A DNA stretch of 64,000 bases, taken from positions 1-64,000 of the forward strand of contig JAFEII010000020.1 of NCBI GenBank assembly GCA_017495165.1, given 5' to 3'. A program made the translations under genes and the position numbers. The DNA is from Hydromonas sp. Lineage in GTDB: Bacteria; Pseudomonadota; Gammaproteobacteria; Burkholderiales; Burkholderiaceae. This document shows, piece by piece, positions 1 to 9,263 of this stretch. Under the pieces are notes generated by a model. It saw only the letters and a program-made list of their open reading frames with translations. It did no database searches and was not told where the DNA came from. Each line of letters begins with the position of its first letter. Positions within the stretch are counted from its first letter, which is position 1.

Positions 1-86
1 GTCATTGCGGGCTTGACCCGCAACCTCACAACTTATCTCCCACAACGTCATTGCGCCAACAGATTGCGGGTCAAGCCCGCAATGAC
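1..86. repeat. Palindromic intergenic repeat with 23-bp perfect stem
   Basis: Bases 1-23 and 64-86 are perfect reverse complements, of the form GTCATTGCGGGCTTGACCCG and its complement. They enclose a 40-base loop that holds another partial GTCATTGCG copy. Related sequences lie at 22933-23024 and 24334-24423. This matches the general class of dispersed bacterial palindromic (REP-like) units. No transposase gene accompanies it. Confidence 0.8.
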
Positions 87-189
87 CGCGTAAAACAACG
101 CTTCCCCAATATTCCATGCTAAACTTCGCCGCAAAACTGGCAACGCCAAAACCACCCAAACACTACAACTTTAAAACAGGAGAAAAACC

Positions 190-1095
190 ATGCACCCAAC
201 AAAACCAGCTCAAAAACCATCCACCGCCCGCGCAACCCTCAGCCGCATCGCCTTGGCACTCGCTTTAATCTGCACCCAAATCAGCCCGAACAGCGCATTT
301 GCTCAAACCGCTGAAACATCTGAGCAAGAGATTCAACAAGTCATCACTCTATTCGAGCAAGGCAAAAACGCATACGGAAAGGGTGATTTCCAGAAAGCCA
401 TCCGTGATTACACACAAGTCATTGCCATTGACCCAAACGATGCGGCGACATACTACAGTCGCGGCAATTCATACGCCGCCCTCAAAGATTACTCATCCGC
501 CATTCGTGATTACACCCAAGCCATTGCCATTAACCCAAATGATGCGAAGGCATACTACAATCGCGGCACGTCATACGCCGCCCTCAAAGATTACTCATCC
601 GCCATTCGTGATTACACCCAAGCCATTGCCATTAACCCAAATGATGCGAAGGCATACTACAATCGCGGCTATTCATACGCCGCCCTCAAAGACTACTCAT
701 CCGCCATCCGTGATTACACCCAAGCCATTGCGATTGACCCAAATTATGCGAAGGCATACGGCAATCGCGGTAGCATATACAACGGCCTCAAAGACTACTC
801 ATCCGCCATTCGCGACCAGACTCAAGCAATTGCCATCAATCCAAATGATGCGCTGGCATACTACAATCGCGGTCTTTCATACAACGGCCTCAAAGATTAC
901 TCATCCGCCATTCGTGATTACACCCAAGCCATTGCGATTGACCCAAATTATGCGGATGCATACAACAATCGCGCTTCCTGCTTTGCGCTTAAAAACGATT
1001 TCCGCAGCGCCACCCGTGATGCACGTAAGGCGTGTTCGTTAGGTGAATGCAAAGCATTGGAAGTCTTAGGCAAAAATGGCTGGCTGCGCGACTAA
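190..1095 (+). CDS. Secreted tetratricopeptide-repeat protein
   Basis: A 301-residue protein with a probable Sec signal peptide: a basic N terminus, a hydrophobic stretch around residues 17-30, and an AFA-Q cleavage site after residue 38. It then carries about seven 34-residue TPR units (residues ~58-285), most of the form YYNRGxSYAALKDYSSAIRDY followed by TQAIAINPNDAKA. TPR arrays are protein-protein interaction scaffolds, so a periplasmic or envelope partner-binding role is inferred; no partner is evident. Several repeats are almost identical at DNA level, which suggests recent expansion. An AGGAG ribosome site precedes the ATG. The next gene begins 29 bases downstream and may be co-transcribed. 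Confidence 0.85.
   Translation: MHPTKPAQKPSTARATLSRIALALALICTQISPNSAFAQTAETSEQEIQQVITLFEQGKNAYGKGDFQKAIRDYTQVIAIDPNDAATYYSRGNSYAALKDYSSAIRDYTQAIAINPNDAKAYYNRGTSYAALKDYSSAIRDYTQAIAINPNDAKAYYNRGYSYAALKDYSSAIRDYTQAIAIDPNYAKAYGNRGSIYNGLKDYSSAIRDQTQAIAINPNDALAYYNRGLSYNGLKDYSSAIRDYTQAIAIDPNYADAYNNRASCFALKNDFRSATRDARKACSLGECKALEVLGKNGWLRD
448..990 (+). repeat. Tandem 102-bp coding repeats (TPR units)
   Basis: The TPR units recur with a 102-base period; for example, the same GCATACTACAATCGCGG string starts at 550 and 652. The units from about 448 to 750 differ by only a few bases. The last units carry more changes (GNRGSIYNG, YNRGLSYNG). Near-identity over 102-bp steps makes this segment prone to repeat-number change. 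Confidence 0.8.
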
Positions 1096-1124
1096 CCCCA
1101 AACCACTAACTCAGAAAGCCCCTC

Positions 1125-1451
1125 ATGGCACTTTTACTCAAAGCCCTCATCGGCGCGGCCGTTGTTCTTGCCATAGCGCTGCTCTCACGCAGCCGTTATT
1201 TTTTAATTGCAGGACTCGTGCCGTTGTTTCCCAGTTTTGCGCTCATCAGCCATTACATTGTGGGGATGGAGCGCTCGCGCGCGGATCTGAAAGCCACCAT
1301 CGCCTTTGGTTTGTGGGCGTTGTTGCCGTATGCGGTGTACCTGATTGCCGCGTATTTTTTGGTGGATAAAATGGCGCTGGCGCCTGCGCTGATTGTGTCC
1401 ACGCTATTTTGGTGCGCTGCCGCTGGGATTTTGATTTACAGCCAGCATTAA
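1125..1451 (+). CDS. GlpM-family (YdgC-like) inner-membrane protein
   Basis: A 108-residue, very hydrophobic protein with about four predicted membrane helices. The segment [20 protein letters not shown], followed by a basic cytoplasmic loop ERSRADLK, matches what I recall of the E. coli YdgC/GlpM family. GlpM has been linked to alginate production in Pseudomonas, but the biochemical function of the family is unknown. No partner gene adjoins it: the neighbours are the TPR protein upstream and metH part 1 downstream, the latter with its own promoter. Confidence 0.75.
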   Translation: MALLLKALIGAAVVLAIALLSRSRYFLIAGLVPLFPSFALISHYIVGMERSRADLKATIAFGLWALLPYAVYLIAAYFLVDKMALAPALIVSTLFWCAAAGILIYSQH

Positions 1452-1510
1452 AAATCGGCCATTCGTCGCTCATTCGTCGTTAACTTCTTTTAAATCCAAC
1501 AAATTCGCAG

Positions 1511-1539
1511 CTTATAAACCCCGCAAGGTTTGCTACAAT
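1511..1539 (+). promoter_or_regulatory. Candidate promoter for metH part 1
   Basis: An extended -10 element TGCTACAAT ends at 1539, 27 bases before the metH ATG. The -35 position, 17 bases upstream, is weak (CTTATA). No SAM or cobalamin riboswitch fits in the roughly 110 bases between the genes. Confidence 0.45.
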
Positions 1540-1566
1540 GGCGTTTTTGTTCACCACAGGCAAACC

Positions 1567-2631
1567 ATGCACTATACCCGCGCACAAAACCTCCCCGAGC
1601 TGCTGACCCAACGCATTTTGATTTTAGACGGCGCGATGGGCACGATGATTCAGCAATACAAATTGACCGAGGCCGACTATCGCGGCGCACGGTTTGCCCA
1701 GCACCACATTGATGTCAAGGGCAACAACGAGCTGCTCACGCTCACGCGCCCCGACGTGATTGCGGCGATTCATGAGCAATACCTTGCCGCTGGCGCGGAC
1801 ATCATTGAAACCAACACCTTTGGCGCGATTAGCGTGGCGCAAGACGATTATGAGATGCCCGAATTGGCGGTTGAGATGAACCGCGCCGCCGCCCAGCTCG
1901 CCAAAGCCGCTTGCCTCAAATACAGCACGCCCGACAAACCACGCTTGGTGGCAGGCGCGATTGGCCCCACGCCCAAAACCGCCAGTATTTCGCCCGACGT
2001 GAACGACCCTGGTGCGCGCAATGTGGATTTTGAAAAGCTGCGCCAAGCGTATTACGCGCAAGCCCAAGCCTTGATGGATGGCGGCGTGGATTTGTTTTTG
2101 GTGGAAACGATTTTTGACACACTCAACGCCAAAGCGGCGTTGTTTGCGCTGGAGGAATTGTTTGAAAATACAGGCGAGCGTTTGCCCATCATGATTTCTG
2201 GCACAGTCACCGACAAATCAGGGCGGATTTTATCAGGCCAAAACGTGGAAGCGTTTTGGTACAGTTTGCGCCACGCCAAGCCGCTGTTGTTTGGCCTAAA
2301 CTGCGCGCTGGGCAGTGAAGAGATGCGCCCGTACATTGCGGAGCTGGCCAAAATTTGCGACTGCGCCATTTCGTGCTACCCCAACGCAGGCCTGCCCAAC
2401 CCCATGTCTGACACAGGTTTTGACGAAACCCCGCCAATTACCGCAGGTTTTCTCCACAGCTTCGCGCAAGCGGGCATGGTCAATTTGGTCGGCGGCTGCT
2501 GCGGCACAACCCCGCCGCATATTGCGGCGATTGCCCAAGCCGTGGCTGGGCAAAAGCCGCGTGATTTATCGGGTTTGGCGATGTTTGACCACGTTCATAA
2601 CCACAACCACACTCATCAACACGCGGATTGA
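1567..2631 (+). CDS. metH: Methionine synthase part 1: homocysteine-binding (S-methyltransferase) domain
   Basis: This 354-residue protein corresponds to the first module of cobalamin-dependent MetH, which binds zinc and homocysteine. The N-terminal DGAMGTMIQ motif (residues 21-29) is typical. Zinc ligands are expected at Cys246 (GLNCALG) and Cys311/Cys312 (GGCCGTTP). The remaining modules are encoded separately at 5211-7841, as in many Burkholderiales where the two proteins act together to make methionine from homocysteine and methyl-tetrahydrofolate. The C terminus after residue 340 is unusually histidine-rich ([14 protein letters not shown]). The partner gene lies 2.6 kb downstream beyond two transporter genes and a probable inserted gene. 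Confidence 0.95.
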   Translation: MHYTRAQNLPELLTQRILILDGAMGTMIQQYKLTEADYRGARFAQHHIDVKGNNELLTLTRPDVIAAIHEQYLAAGADIIETNTFGAISVAQDDYEMPELAVEMNRAAAQLAKAACLKYSTPDKPRLVAGAIGPTPKTASISPDVNDPGARNVDFEKLRQAYYAQAQALMDGGVDLFLVETIFDTLNAKAALFALEELFENTGERLPIMISGTVTDKSGRILSGQNVEAFWYSLRHAKPLLFGLNCALGSEEMRPYIAELAKICDCAISCYPNAGLPNPMSDTGFDETPPITAGFLHSFAQAGMVNLVGGCCGTTPPHIAAIAQAVAGQKPRDLSGLAMFDHVHNHNHTHQHAD

Positions 2632-2651
2632 GTCGCGCAAGTTGTGAGTTG

Positions 2652-2727
2652 TAGGGCGGGCATTCATGCCCGCCAACGCACGCCGCACCGTCACCCAAAT
2701 GGCGGGCATCAATGCCCGCCCTACAAA
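2652..2727. repeat. Palindromic repeat (GTAGGGCGGGCATTCATGCC family)
   Basis: The left arm from 2652 (GTAGGGCGGGCATTCATGCC) and the right arm ending in ATGCCCGCCCTAC near 2725 are inverted copies that would fold into a long hairpin between metH part 1 and the DMT transporter. A half copy occurs at 55988-56012. A second common palindromic unit (CGTCATTCTCGCGCACGCGG) follows at about 2775-2800. Confidence 0.7.
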
Positions 2728-2844
2728 CCACCCATCATCAACGGATATTTTTCCACAAACGCCATATATCCATCGTCATTCTCGCGCACGCGGGAATCCA
2801 GCAAATGCACCGCATTTGAATGTTTTTAAGAAAGCCGCCAAGCC

Positions 2845-3741
2845 ATGAATTACCTCATCCTCGCCATCCTCGCCAGCGTTGCCGTATCGGTTTTTCTCAA
2901 ACTCGCCCGCACGTATCACATCCAAACCGAGCAAGCGATTTTTGTCAATTACAGCGTCGCCGCCAGCGCCACGTATTTTTTCCTCACGCCTGACATCACA
3001 GCGCTGACAAGCCTAAACCTTCAATCGCCTGCCTTACCCATCATCCTTGCGCTGGGCGTATTGTTGCCCAGTATTTTCATCGTCATGGCGCACGCCGTGC
3101 GCCATGCAGGCATCATCAAAACCGACGCGGCGCAACGCCTCGCATTATTTATCCCAATTTTGGCCGCCCTCACGATTTTTGACGAAGCGCTCACATTGCA
3201 GAAAAAAATCGGTTTGGGCTTGGCATTCGCCGCCCTGTTTTGCCTGATTACCAAAAGCAGTTCAAGCAAATCACGCGGCGCCAGCAACGCAGGCGCAGTC
3301 GCACTGTGCCTCATCGCCGTCTGGTTGGGCTTTGGCATCATCGACGTATTATTTAAACAAACCGCCAAAATGGGCAGCGCATTTCCAGCCACATTACTGG
3401 CCGCATTTGTACTCTCAGGCGCAGTCATGTTGGTGTATTTGCTCGCCAAACGCACCGCGTGGCACGCCACCAGTCTGGCCAGCGGCATCATTTTGGGCGC
3501 GCTCAACTTTGCCAATATTTGGTGCTACGTCCGCGCCCACCAAGCCATGAAAGACACGCCCACCACCGTATTTGCAGGGATGAACGTTGGCGTGATTGCG
3601 CTGGGCGCCATCGTCGGCGCAGTCGTGTTTCGTGAACGCATCTCACGCCTGAATATGCTGGGGATTGTTTTGGCAATATCCGCCATTGGCTGCTTGTTTT
3701 ACCTCGACAAACTCGCGTCCATGCTTGGCTTTGCGCTATAA
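2845..3741 (+). CDS. DMT-superfamily (EamA-like) membrane transporter
   Basis: A 298-residue protein with about ten hydrophobic segments arranged as two similar halves, the pattern of the drug/metabolite transporter superfamily. The stretch FIPILAALTIFDEALTLQKK resembles the EamA mid-domain, where a helix pair ends in an acidic residue, and the second half repeats it (FAGMNVGVIALGAIVGAVVF). DMT proteins export or import small metabolites such as amino acids or nucleosides; the substrate cannot be read from the sequence. It is followed 26 bases later by a SemiSWEET-type gene, whose promoter overlaps its 3' end. Confidence 0.75.
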   Translation: MNYLILAILASVAVSVFLKLARTYHIQTEQAIFVNYSVAASATYFFLTPDITALTSLNLQSPALPIILALGVLLPSIFIVMAHAVRHAGIIKTDAAQRLALFIPILAALTIFDEALTLQKKIGLGLAFAALFCLITKSSSSKSRGASNAGAVALCLIAVWLGFGIIDVLFKQTAKMGSAFPATLLAAFVLSGAVMLVYLLAKRTAWHATSLASGIILGALNFANIWCYVRAHQAMKDTPTTVFAGMNVGVIALGAIVGAVVFRERISRLNMLGIVLAISAIGCLFYLDKLASMLGFAL

Positions 3742-3742
3742 T
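3737..3742 (+). promoter_or_regulatory. -10 element upstream of SemiSWEET gene
   Basis: A perfect TATAAT occurs at 3737-3742, overlapping the stop codon of the DMT gene and 25 bases before the next ATG. No good TTGACA is visible 16-18 bases upstream, so this is a partial call. Confidence 0.4.
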
Positions 3743-3767
3743 CGCACCTCACCCACAAAGCGCAACT

Positions 3768-4034
3768 ATGACCAAAGAATCCAAGAAAACCCAAATCATC
3801 GGCTGGCTCGCATCATTCATGGCCATCGCCATGTACGTCAGCTACATCGACCAAATCAAACTCAATTTGAGCGGCCACAAAGGCTCGGTGATTTTACCCA
3901 TCGTCACCACCATCAACTGCCTGCTCTGGACACTGTATGCGCTGAGCAAAAGTAAAAAAGACTATCCGATTTTGGTGTGCAATATTCCAGGGGTTGTGTT
4001 GGGGATTTTGACGGCGGTGACGGCGTTGATGTGA
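3768..4034 (+). CDS. SemiSWEET / PQ-loop family small transporter
   Basis: An 88-residue protein with three predicted membrane helices (about residues 9-26, 40-58 and 66-86), the size and topology of bacterial SemiSWEET half-transporters, which dimerise to move sugars. The first helix ends in MYVSYIDQI, matching the PQ-loop region of that family, and the second carries TTINCLLWTLYAL with the Asn-x-x-Trp pattern expected in the sugar-binding pocket. Transport of a mono- or disaccharide is family knowledge; the substrate here is not known. It follows a DMT transporter and precedes a probable inserted gene. Confidence 0.8.
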   Translation: MTKESKKTQIIGWLASFMAIAMYVSYIDQIKLNLSGHKGSVILPIVTTINCLLWTLYALSKSKKDYPILVCNIPGVVLGILTAVTALM

Positions 4035-4048
4035 GATTAAAGGTTCGT

Positions 4049-4145
4049 AGGGTGGATTCGCGCAGCAATCCACCGAGTCTCTCGCCAACGGGCGGCGACA
4101 TATATAAAACATGCGGCGCAATGCGCTTTGCTTATTGCGCCCTAC
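4049..4145. repeat. Composite palindromic repeat, left boundary of accessory gene
   Basis: The first part (4049-4077, CGTAGGGTGGATTCGCGCAG...) is a hairpin unit also present, inverted, at 22891-22921. The second part (4109-4145) has an inverted copy at 5089-5125 with 34 of 37 bases matching. The two copies bracket the AT-rich gene at 4163-5071. Confidence 0.8.
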
Positions 4146-4162
4146 GGGGTATCGAGACAACA

Positions 4163-5071
4163 ATGAAAATAGAAAATACTATAGAAGTACAAATCTTAAA
4201 AGATGCTCAAAAATTAGCATATATATCAAGCCAACATACAAAAGAACAAATAGATACGCTTGAGGTTTTGCAAGCGATAACTTTTTTCTCATTTAGCATG
4301 GAAAGGCTTTTAAAATATATATTGGCAAAAATCAATCCAATTTTTACACTGAAGTCTGGTGACTTTAAAAATGCAGTACCAATTCTGTATAAAAACATTC
4401 AGTTAAATCAGGATGAACATAGTCAGATATCAACAAAACCAGACCAAGATGTCATTTCATTTAGAGTGGCTTTGCAACGAGCAACATTATTTTCAAAATC
4501 AGTTCAAGTCAACAAACAATTTTTGTATTCTTTAGCCAAGTATAGAGACATTTTAGCTCACAGGCATCTTGATGAACTTGATATTACAGAGACCCATAAA
4601 ATGCTTGTCAAAGATGGATACAAAGTTATGTTGGAACTTTGCAATGAACTCTCGCTACAAATATCAGACTTTTTTCTTGACAACACAGAGCGACTATCTG
4701 CGGTCAGTGCTAAATTACAAGAGGATGAACCCTTCACACGCAATATGCGGTTAGTTTTAAACAAACATAAAAACATATGGATAGAACGAAGTAAAAACAG
4801 CGAAATAGTCACACTTGCAAAGAGTACAACCAAAGCAGCATTACGTTTTTATGATGGTGAATCCAGTTCTGTGGAGTTTAATTGCCCCGCTTGCGGTAAC
4901 GAGGCTGTTGTTACAGTAGTACCGGACTGGGACTATTGTGACGCAGAACAAGATGCTCGCATTACAGGAATTTTTGTAGATAAAATCCATTGCTATTATT
5001 GTTCTTTAAACCTAGAAAATTATAACGAACTCGATTTTGTAAATGTCAATTCAATATTAGAAGATATGTAA
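4163..5071 (+). CDS. Unknown protein with HEPN-like motif and C-terminal zinc ribbon
   Basis: A 302-residue protein of unknown function, started at the ATG just after the left repeat because upstream in-frame codons lie inside the repeat. The N-terminal two thirds are predicted helical. They contain RDILAH (Arg128, His133), an R-x4-H motif in a helix-end context (LAKYRDILAHRHLDEL) like that of HEPN ribonuclease or toxin domains. The C-terminal part has a probable zinc ribbon with Cys241/Cys244 (CPACG) and Cys277/Cys280 (CYYC). The gene is visibly more AT-rich than its neighbours and lies between inverted repeats, so transfer as a small cassette is inferred. A defence or toxin role is possible, but I do not recognise the family. 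Confidence 0.7.
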   Translation: MKIENTIEVQILKDAQKLAYISSQHTKEQIDTLEVLQAITFFSFSMERLLKYILAKINPIFTLKSGDFKNAVPILYKNIQLNQDEHSQISTKPDQDVISFRVALQRATLFSKSVQVNKQFLYSLAKYRDILAHRHLDELDITETHKMLVKDGYKVMLELCNELSLQISDFFLDNTERLSAVSAKLQEDEPFTRNMRLVLNKHKNIWIERSKNSEIVTLAKSTTKAALRFYDGESSSVEFNCPACGNEAVVTVVPDWDYCDAEQDARITGIFVDKIHCYYCSLNLENYNELDFVNVNSILEDM

Positions 5072-5088
5072 GAACTGAACTCTTCATT

Positions 5089-5125
5089 GTAGTCCGCAAT
5101 AAGCAAAGCGCATTACGCCGCATGT
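5089..5125. repeat. Palindromic repeat, right boundary of accessory gene
   Basis: The reverse complement of this segment matches 4109-4145 at 34 of 37 positions, sharing the core AATGCGCTTTGCTTATTGCG. It lies 18 bases after the stop codon of the HEPN-like gene. A short 5-bp hairpin, GACAC/GTGTC, follows at 5143-5158. Confidence 0.8.
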
Positions 5126-5210
5126 CTTAAAACGGGACAATACGACACTCAACGGTGTCATGCGCAAAAAACGTTTCACACCCAACAAATCACCAACTAA
5201 AAAAGATTTT

Positions 5211-7841
5211 ATGAGCAATAAAACCCGCAACCTGCGCCTCTCTGGCCTTGAGCCTTTCGTCGTCAACGACGCATCCCTATTTGTCAACGTGGGCGAGCGC
5301 ACGAATGTGACTGGCTCTAAAGCCTTTGCCCGCATGATTTTAAACAATCAGTTTGATGAAGCCTTATCCGTCGCGCGCCAGCAGGTGGAAAACGGCGCGC
5401 AGATTATTGACATCAACATGGATGAAGCCATGCTTGATTCGCAGGCGGCGATGGTGCGATTCCTCAACCTCATCGCTTCTGAGCCTGATATTTCACGCGT
5501 GCCGATTATGATTGATTCGTCCAAATGGGATGTGATTGAAGCGGGTTTGCGCTGCGTGCAGGGCAAGGCGGTGGTCAATTCGATTTCGATGAAAGAAGGC
5601 GTTGAGCCGTTTAAGGCGCAGGCGCGCAAAATCATGCGCTATGGCGCGGCGGCGGTGGTGATGGCGTTTGACGAGCAAGGCCAAGCCGATACGTTTGAGC
5701 GCAAAATTGAGATTTGCGAGCGCTCATACCGCATTTTGGTGGACGAAGTTGGTTTTGCGCCTGATGACATTATTTTTGACCCGAATATTTTTGCGATTGC
5801 CACGGGCATTGAAGAGCACAACAATTACGCGGTTGATTTTATCAACGCCACCCGTTGGATTAAAGAGAATTTACCGTTTGCGCTGGTGAGCGGCGGCGTG
5901 TCGAATGTGTCGTTTTCGTTCCGTGGCAATGAGCCGGTGCGCGAGGCGATTCACACCGTGTTTTTGTACCACGCCGTGGCTGCGGGCATGGACATGGGGA
6001 TTGTCAACGCGGGGATGCTCGGCGTGTATGCCAATCTTGACCCAGAGTTGCGCGAGCGCGTCGAAGACGTGGTGCTCAATCGCCGCGCCGATTCAACCGA
6101 CCGCTTGCTTGAAATCGCCGCCAAGTTTAAAGGCGATGGCATCAAAATTGAAGAAAACCTCGCGTGGCGTGAGCAAGATGTCAATGCGCGCCTAAGCCAC
6201 GCGCTGGTCAGCGGCATTACGGCATTTATTGATGCCGACACTGAAGAAGCGCGCCAGCAAGCACAGCGCCCAATTCACGTGATTGAAGGCCCGTTAATGG
6301 ACGGCATGAATGTGGTGGGCGATTTGTTTGGCGCGGGCAAAATGTTTTTGCCGCAAGTGGTTAAATCCGCCCGCGTGATGAAACAAGCCGTGGCGCATTT
6401 AATCCCATTTATCGAACAAGAAAAAGCCGACCGCATTGCGGCTGGCTTTGCAGATGCGAGTAAATCCCAAGCAAAAGTCGTGATTGCCACGGTCAAAGGC
6501 GACGTGCATGACATTGGCAAAAACATTGTGACCGTGGTTTTGCAGTGCAATAATTTTGACGTGGAAAACATGGGCGTGATGATGCCGTGCGCGCAAATTT
6601 TGGCCAAGGCAAAAGAAGTGGACGCCGATTTAATCGGCTTATCGGGTTTGATTACCCCAAGTTTGGAAGAAATGGCGTACGTGGCGGCCGAAATGGAACG
6701 CGACCCGTATTTCCGCGAGCGCCAAACCCCGTTGTTTATTGGCGGCGCCACCACGTCACGCGTGCACACGGCGGTTAAAATCGCGCCCAATTACAGCGGC
6801 CCCGTGGTTTGGGTACCAGACGCGTCCAAAACCGTTACGGTGTTGCAAGACCTACTCAGCCACCCAGAAGCGTTTATGGCCAAACACAATGCCGAATACG
6901 AGCGGATTCGCCAACAACACGCCAACAAAAAAGGCACGCCGCAAATCAGCCCAGACGCAGCGCGCGCCAATAAATTTAAAATCGATTGGACAAATTTCAC
7001 CCCTGTGAAACCACGTAAATTGGGTTTGCAAGTAATTGAGCGCATGGATTTGGCCACGCTCGCGCCGTATATTGACTGGGCACCGTTTTTCCAAGTATGG
7101 GATTTGGCGGGTTCTTACCCGGCCATTTTGAACGACGCAGTCGTCGGTGAACAAGCCAAACGCGTGTTTGACGATGCACAAACCATGCTGAAACGCATCA
7201 TCAGCGAGCAATGGCTCACCGCCAAAGGCGCGTATGGCATGTATCCCGCCGCCGTTATCGACGACGAAACCATCGTGGTCTATGACGAATCCAAATCCAC
7301 CGAACTCTTGCGCTGGAACCCACTGCGCCAGCTCGCGGAAAAACCCGTGATTGACGGCGTGGCAAAACCCAACCAATCATTGGCCGACTTCATCGCGCCC
7401 ACAGGCACGGTGGACGATTACATCGGCATGTTTGCCGTCACCACAGGGCTGGAGATGGAAGCGCGCCTCGCGCAAATGGAAGCCGAATTTGACGACTACG
7501 GCTCAATCATGTTTAAAGCCCTCGCCGACCGCTTGGTAGAAGCCTTTGCCGAATACCTGCACGAAAAAGTCCGCACCAGCGATTGGGGCTACGCCGTCAA
7601 CGAATCATTGAGCAAAACCGAACTGCTCAAAGAACAATACAGCGGCATCCGCCCAGCCCCTGGTTACCCAGCCTGCCCCGACCATGAGGTCAAAGCAGAC
7701 ATGTTCCGCGTATTGCAAGCCGATAAAATCAACATGACGTTGACTGAGAGCCTCGCCATGAACCCCGCCTCATCCATCAGCGGCTTTTACTTTGCCCACC
7801 CGCAATCGCGGTATTTTAATGTGGGGAAAAGTGCGTGGTGA
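5211..7841 (+). CDS. metH: Methionine synthase part 2: folate-, cobalamin- and AdoMet-binding domains
   Basis: This 876-residue protein carries the other three MetH modules. They are the pterin-binding barrel (about 20-300, [12 protein letters not shown]), the cobalamin cap and Rossmann domain (about 330-560) with the base-off ligand motif DVHDIG (His433), and the AdoMet reactivation domain with [12 protein letters not shown]. The start at 5211 was preferred to an upstream ATG at 5160 because the MetH-like region begins with [10 protein letters not shown] and the upstream codons lie next to the repeat. The C terminus stops at YFNVGKSAW, roughly 30-35 residues earlier than E. coli MetH, so the last helical segment appears lost. 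It works with the separate homocysteine-binding protein at 1567-2631. Confidence 0.95.
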   Translation: MSNKTRNLRLSGLEPFVVNDASLFVNVGERTNVTGSKAFARMILNNQFDEALSVARQQVENGAQIIDINMDEAMLDSQAAMVRFLNLIASEPDISRVPIMIDSSKWDVIEAGLRCVQGKAVVNSISMKEGVEPFKAQARKIMRYGAAAVVMAFDEQGQADTFERKIEICERSYRILVDEVGFAPDDIIFDPNIFAIATGIEEHNNYAVDFINATRWIKENLPFALVSGGVSNVSFSFRGNEPVREAIHTVFLYHAVAAGMDMGIVNAGMLGVYANLDPELRERVEDVVLNRRADSTDRLLEIAAKFKGDGIKIEENLAWREQDVNARLSHALVSGITAFIDADTEEARQQAQRPIHVIEGPLMDGMNVVGDLFGAGKMFLPQVVKSARVMKQAVAHLIPFIEQEKADRIAAGFADASKSQAKVVIATVKGDVHDIGKNIVTVVLQCNNFDVENMGVMMPCAQILAKAKEVDADLIGLSGLITPSLEEMAYVAAEMERDPYFRERQTPLFIGGATTSRVHTAVKIAPNYSGPVVWVPDASKTVTVLQDLLSHPEAFMAKHNAEYERIRQQHANKKGTPQISPDAARANKFKIDWTNFTPVKPRKLGLQVIERMDLATLAPYIDWAPFFQVWDLAGSYPAILNDAVVGEQAKRVFDDAQTMLKRIISEQWLTAKGAYGMYPAAVIDDETIVVYDESKSTELLRWNPLRQLAEKPVIDGVAKPNQSLADFIAPTGTVDDYIGMFAVTTGLEMEARLAQMEAEFDDYGSIMFKALADRLVEAFAEYLHEKVRTSDWGYAVNESLSKTELLKEQYSGIRPAPGYPACPDHEVKADMFRVLQADKINMTLTESLAMNPASSISGFYFAHPQSRYFNVGKSAW

Positions 7842-7870
7842 ATGACTCAACTCAAAAACTGGAGCAACCC

Positions 7871-8785
7871 ATGAAAAAAACCATCAGCCTCATCGGCGTC
7901 CCCACAGACATTGGCGCAGGCGCACGCGGCGCATCAATGGGCCCTGAAGCCTTGCGCGTTGCGCGTTTGACCGAGATGTTGGTTGAGCACGGTTTAACCG
8001 TCTTGGACACAGGCAATATTGCAGGGGCTGCCAACCCATGGCAGCCGCCGCTGGACGGCTACCGCCATTTGCCTGAAGTCCAACAATGGAACGAGTCACT
8101 GCACGACGCGATGTACGCCGAGCTCAACGCCAACCGCTTGCCCATCGTCTTGGGTGGCGACCATTGCCTTGGGATTGGCTCCATCAGCGCGGTGGCCAAA
8201 TACTGCCGCGAGCAAGGCAAAAAGCTGCGCGTGCTGTGGCTCGATGCGCACGCCGACTTTAACACCAGCGACTTAACCCCCACCGGTAACATCCACGGCA
8301 TGCCCGTTGCGGTGTTGTGCGGCTACGGCCCAGAGGTGCTCACCCGCATTGGCGGTACAACCCCCGCCATGAACTACGCCGACATTCGCCAAATTGGCAT
8401 CAGGAGCGTGGATGCGGGCGAGAAACGTTTTGTGCAACAAGTTGGTCTAGAAGTGTTTGACATGCGCTACATTGACGAAATGGGCATGAAACACACCATG
8501 CAAGAAGCGCTCAAAGACATGGACGACAACACCCATCTGCACGTCAGCTTTGACGTGGATTTCCTCGACCCAGCCATCGCGCCCGGAGTTGGCACGACGG
8601 TGGCAGGCGGCCCAAGCTACCGCGAAGCCCAATTGTGCATGGAGATGATTGCCGACACAGGCAAACTCGCCTCATTGGACATCATGGAGCTCAACCCTGC
8701 GTTTGACATCAAAAATCAAACCGCCTTATTGGCGGTTGACTTGGTGGACAGTTTGTTTGGTAAATCCACCTTAATGCGCGATTGA
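7871..8785 (+). CDS. rocF: Arginase (ureohydrolase family)
   Basis: A 304-residue arginase that hydrolyses arginine to ornithine and urea with a binuclear manganese centre. The metal-binding motifs are all present: GGDH (His98), DAHAD (Asp125, His127, Asp129) and SFDVDFLDP (Asp228, Asp230). The length is typical of bacterial arginases. The ATG at 7871 has a GGAG site in front; a GTG at 7835 overlaps the metH stop and is less likely. It follows metH by 29 bases and could be read from the same transcript, although no pathway link is obvious. No urease or arginine transporter gene is in the window. Confidence 0.93.
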   Translation: MKKTISLIGVPTDIGAGARGASMGPEALRVARLTEMLVEHGLTVLDTGNIAGAANPWQPPLDGYRHLPEVQQWNESLHDAMYAELNANRLPIVLGGDHCLGIGSISAVAKYCREQGKKLRVLWLDAHADFNTSDLTPTGNIHGMPVAVLCGYGPEVLTRIGGTTPAMNYADIRQIGIRSVDAGEKRFVQQVGLEVFDMRYIDEMGMKHTMQEALKDMDDNTHLHVSFDVDFLDPAIAPGVGTTVAGGPSYREAQLCMEMIADTGKLASLDIMELNPAFDIKNQTALLAVDLVDSLFGKSTLMRD

Positions 8786-8837
8786 GACAATCCATCAGCA
8801 ACGCAAAATAAGATGCACAATATTTAAAGGCACAGCC

Positions 8838-9263
8838 ATGAGCACATTTTTAAGGCAATTTTCAGAGCGATTTTGTGCGCTCAACAAAGACAATTTGTCC
8901 ACGTTAGGCACGTTGTATGCCAAAGACATCCAGTTTATTGACCCGCTCCATCAAATCAACGGGCTGAACGCATTAACCGCTTATTTTGCGCAGCTGTACG
9001 CCAATGTCAGCGCAATCAACTTTGAGATTCATGCCTGTGACAGCGTCTCAGACTCTGAAGGTTATTTGCGCTGGACCATGCATTTTAGCCACCCCAAATT
9101 GCGTGCAGGTCGTACCATTTCCGTGGCGGGCTGCACACACCTGAAATGGCATGACACCGTTTTTTATCACCGCGATTTTTTTGATGCGGGCGCCATGCTG
9201 TATGAACAACTGCCCGTCTTTGGCTCAATCATTGCATGGCTCAAACGCAGGATGGCGGCATGA
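8838..9263 (+). CDS. NTF2-like / SnoaL-type domain protein
   Basis: A 141-residue protein with the cone-shaped NTF2-like fold signature: an N-terminal helix (FLRQFSERFCALNKDNLSTL), then YAKDIQFIDPLHQINGLNAL, then beta strands ending in HLKWHDTVFYHRDFFDAGAMLY. Members bind small hydrophobic molecules or act as isomerases or cyclases. It is the first gene of a five-gene operon with an SDR, a flavin oxidase, DUF1365 and a CFA-synthase homologue, and its stop overlaps the next start (ATGA). A role in handling a modified fatty-acyl chain is inferred from context only. Confidence 0.75.
   Translation: MSTFLRQFSERFCALNKDNLSTLGTLYAKDIQFIDPLHQINGLNALTAYFAQLYANVSAINFEIHACDSVSDSEGYLRWTMHFSHPKLRAGRTISVAGCTHLKWHDTVFYHRDFFDAGAMLYEQLPVFGSIIAWLKRRMAA

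Noticed and set aside
299..1042. A long second reading frame overlapping the TPR gene
   Set aside because: It is a shadow of the 102-bp repeats in another frame, rich in His/Pro/Thr, with no family features.
1452..1566. A SAM or cobalamin riboswitch upstream of metH part 1
   Set aside because: The gap is only about 115 bases and shows a promoter close to the ATG; none of the conserved riboswitch cores is visible.
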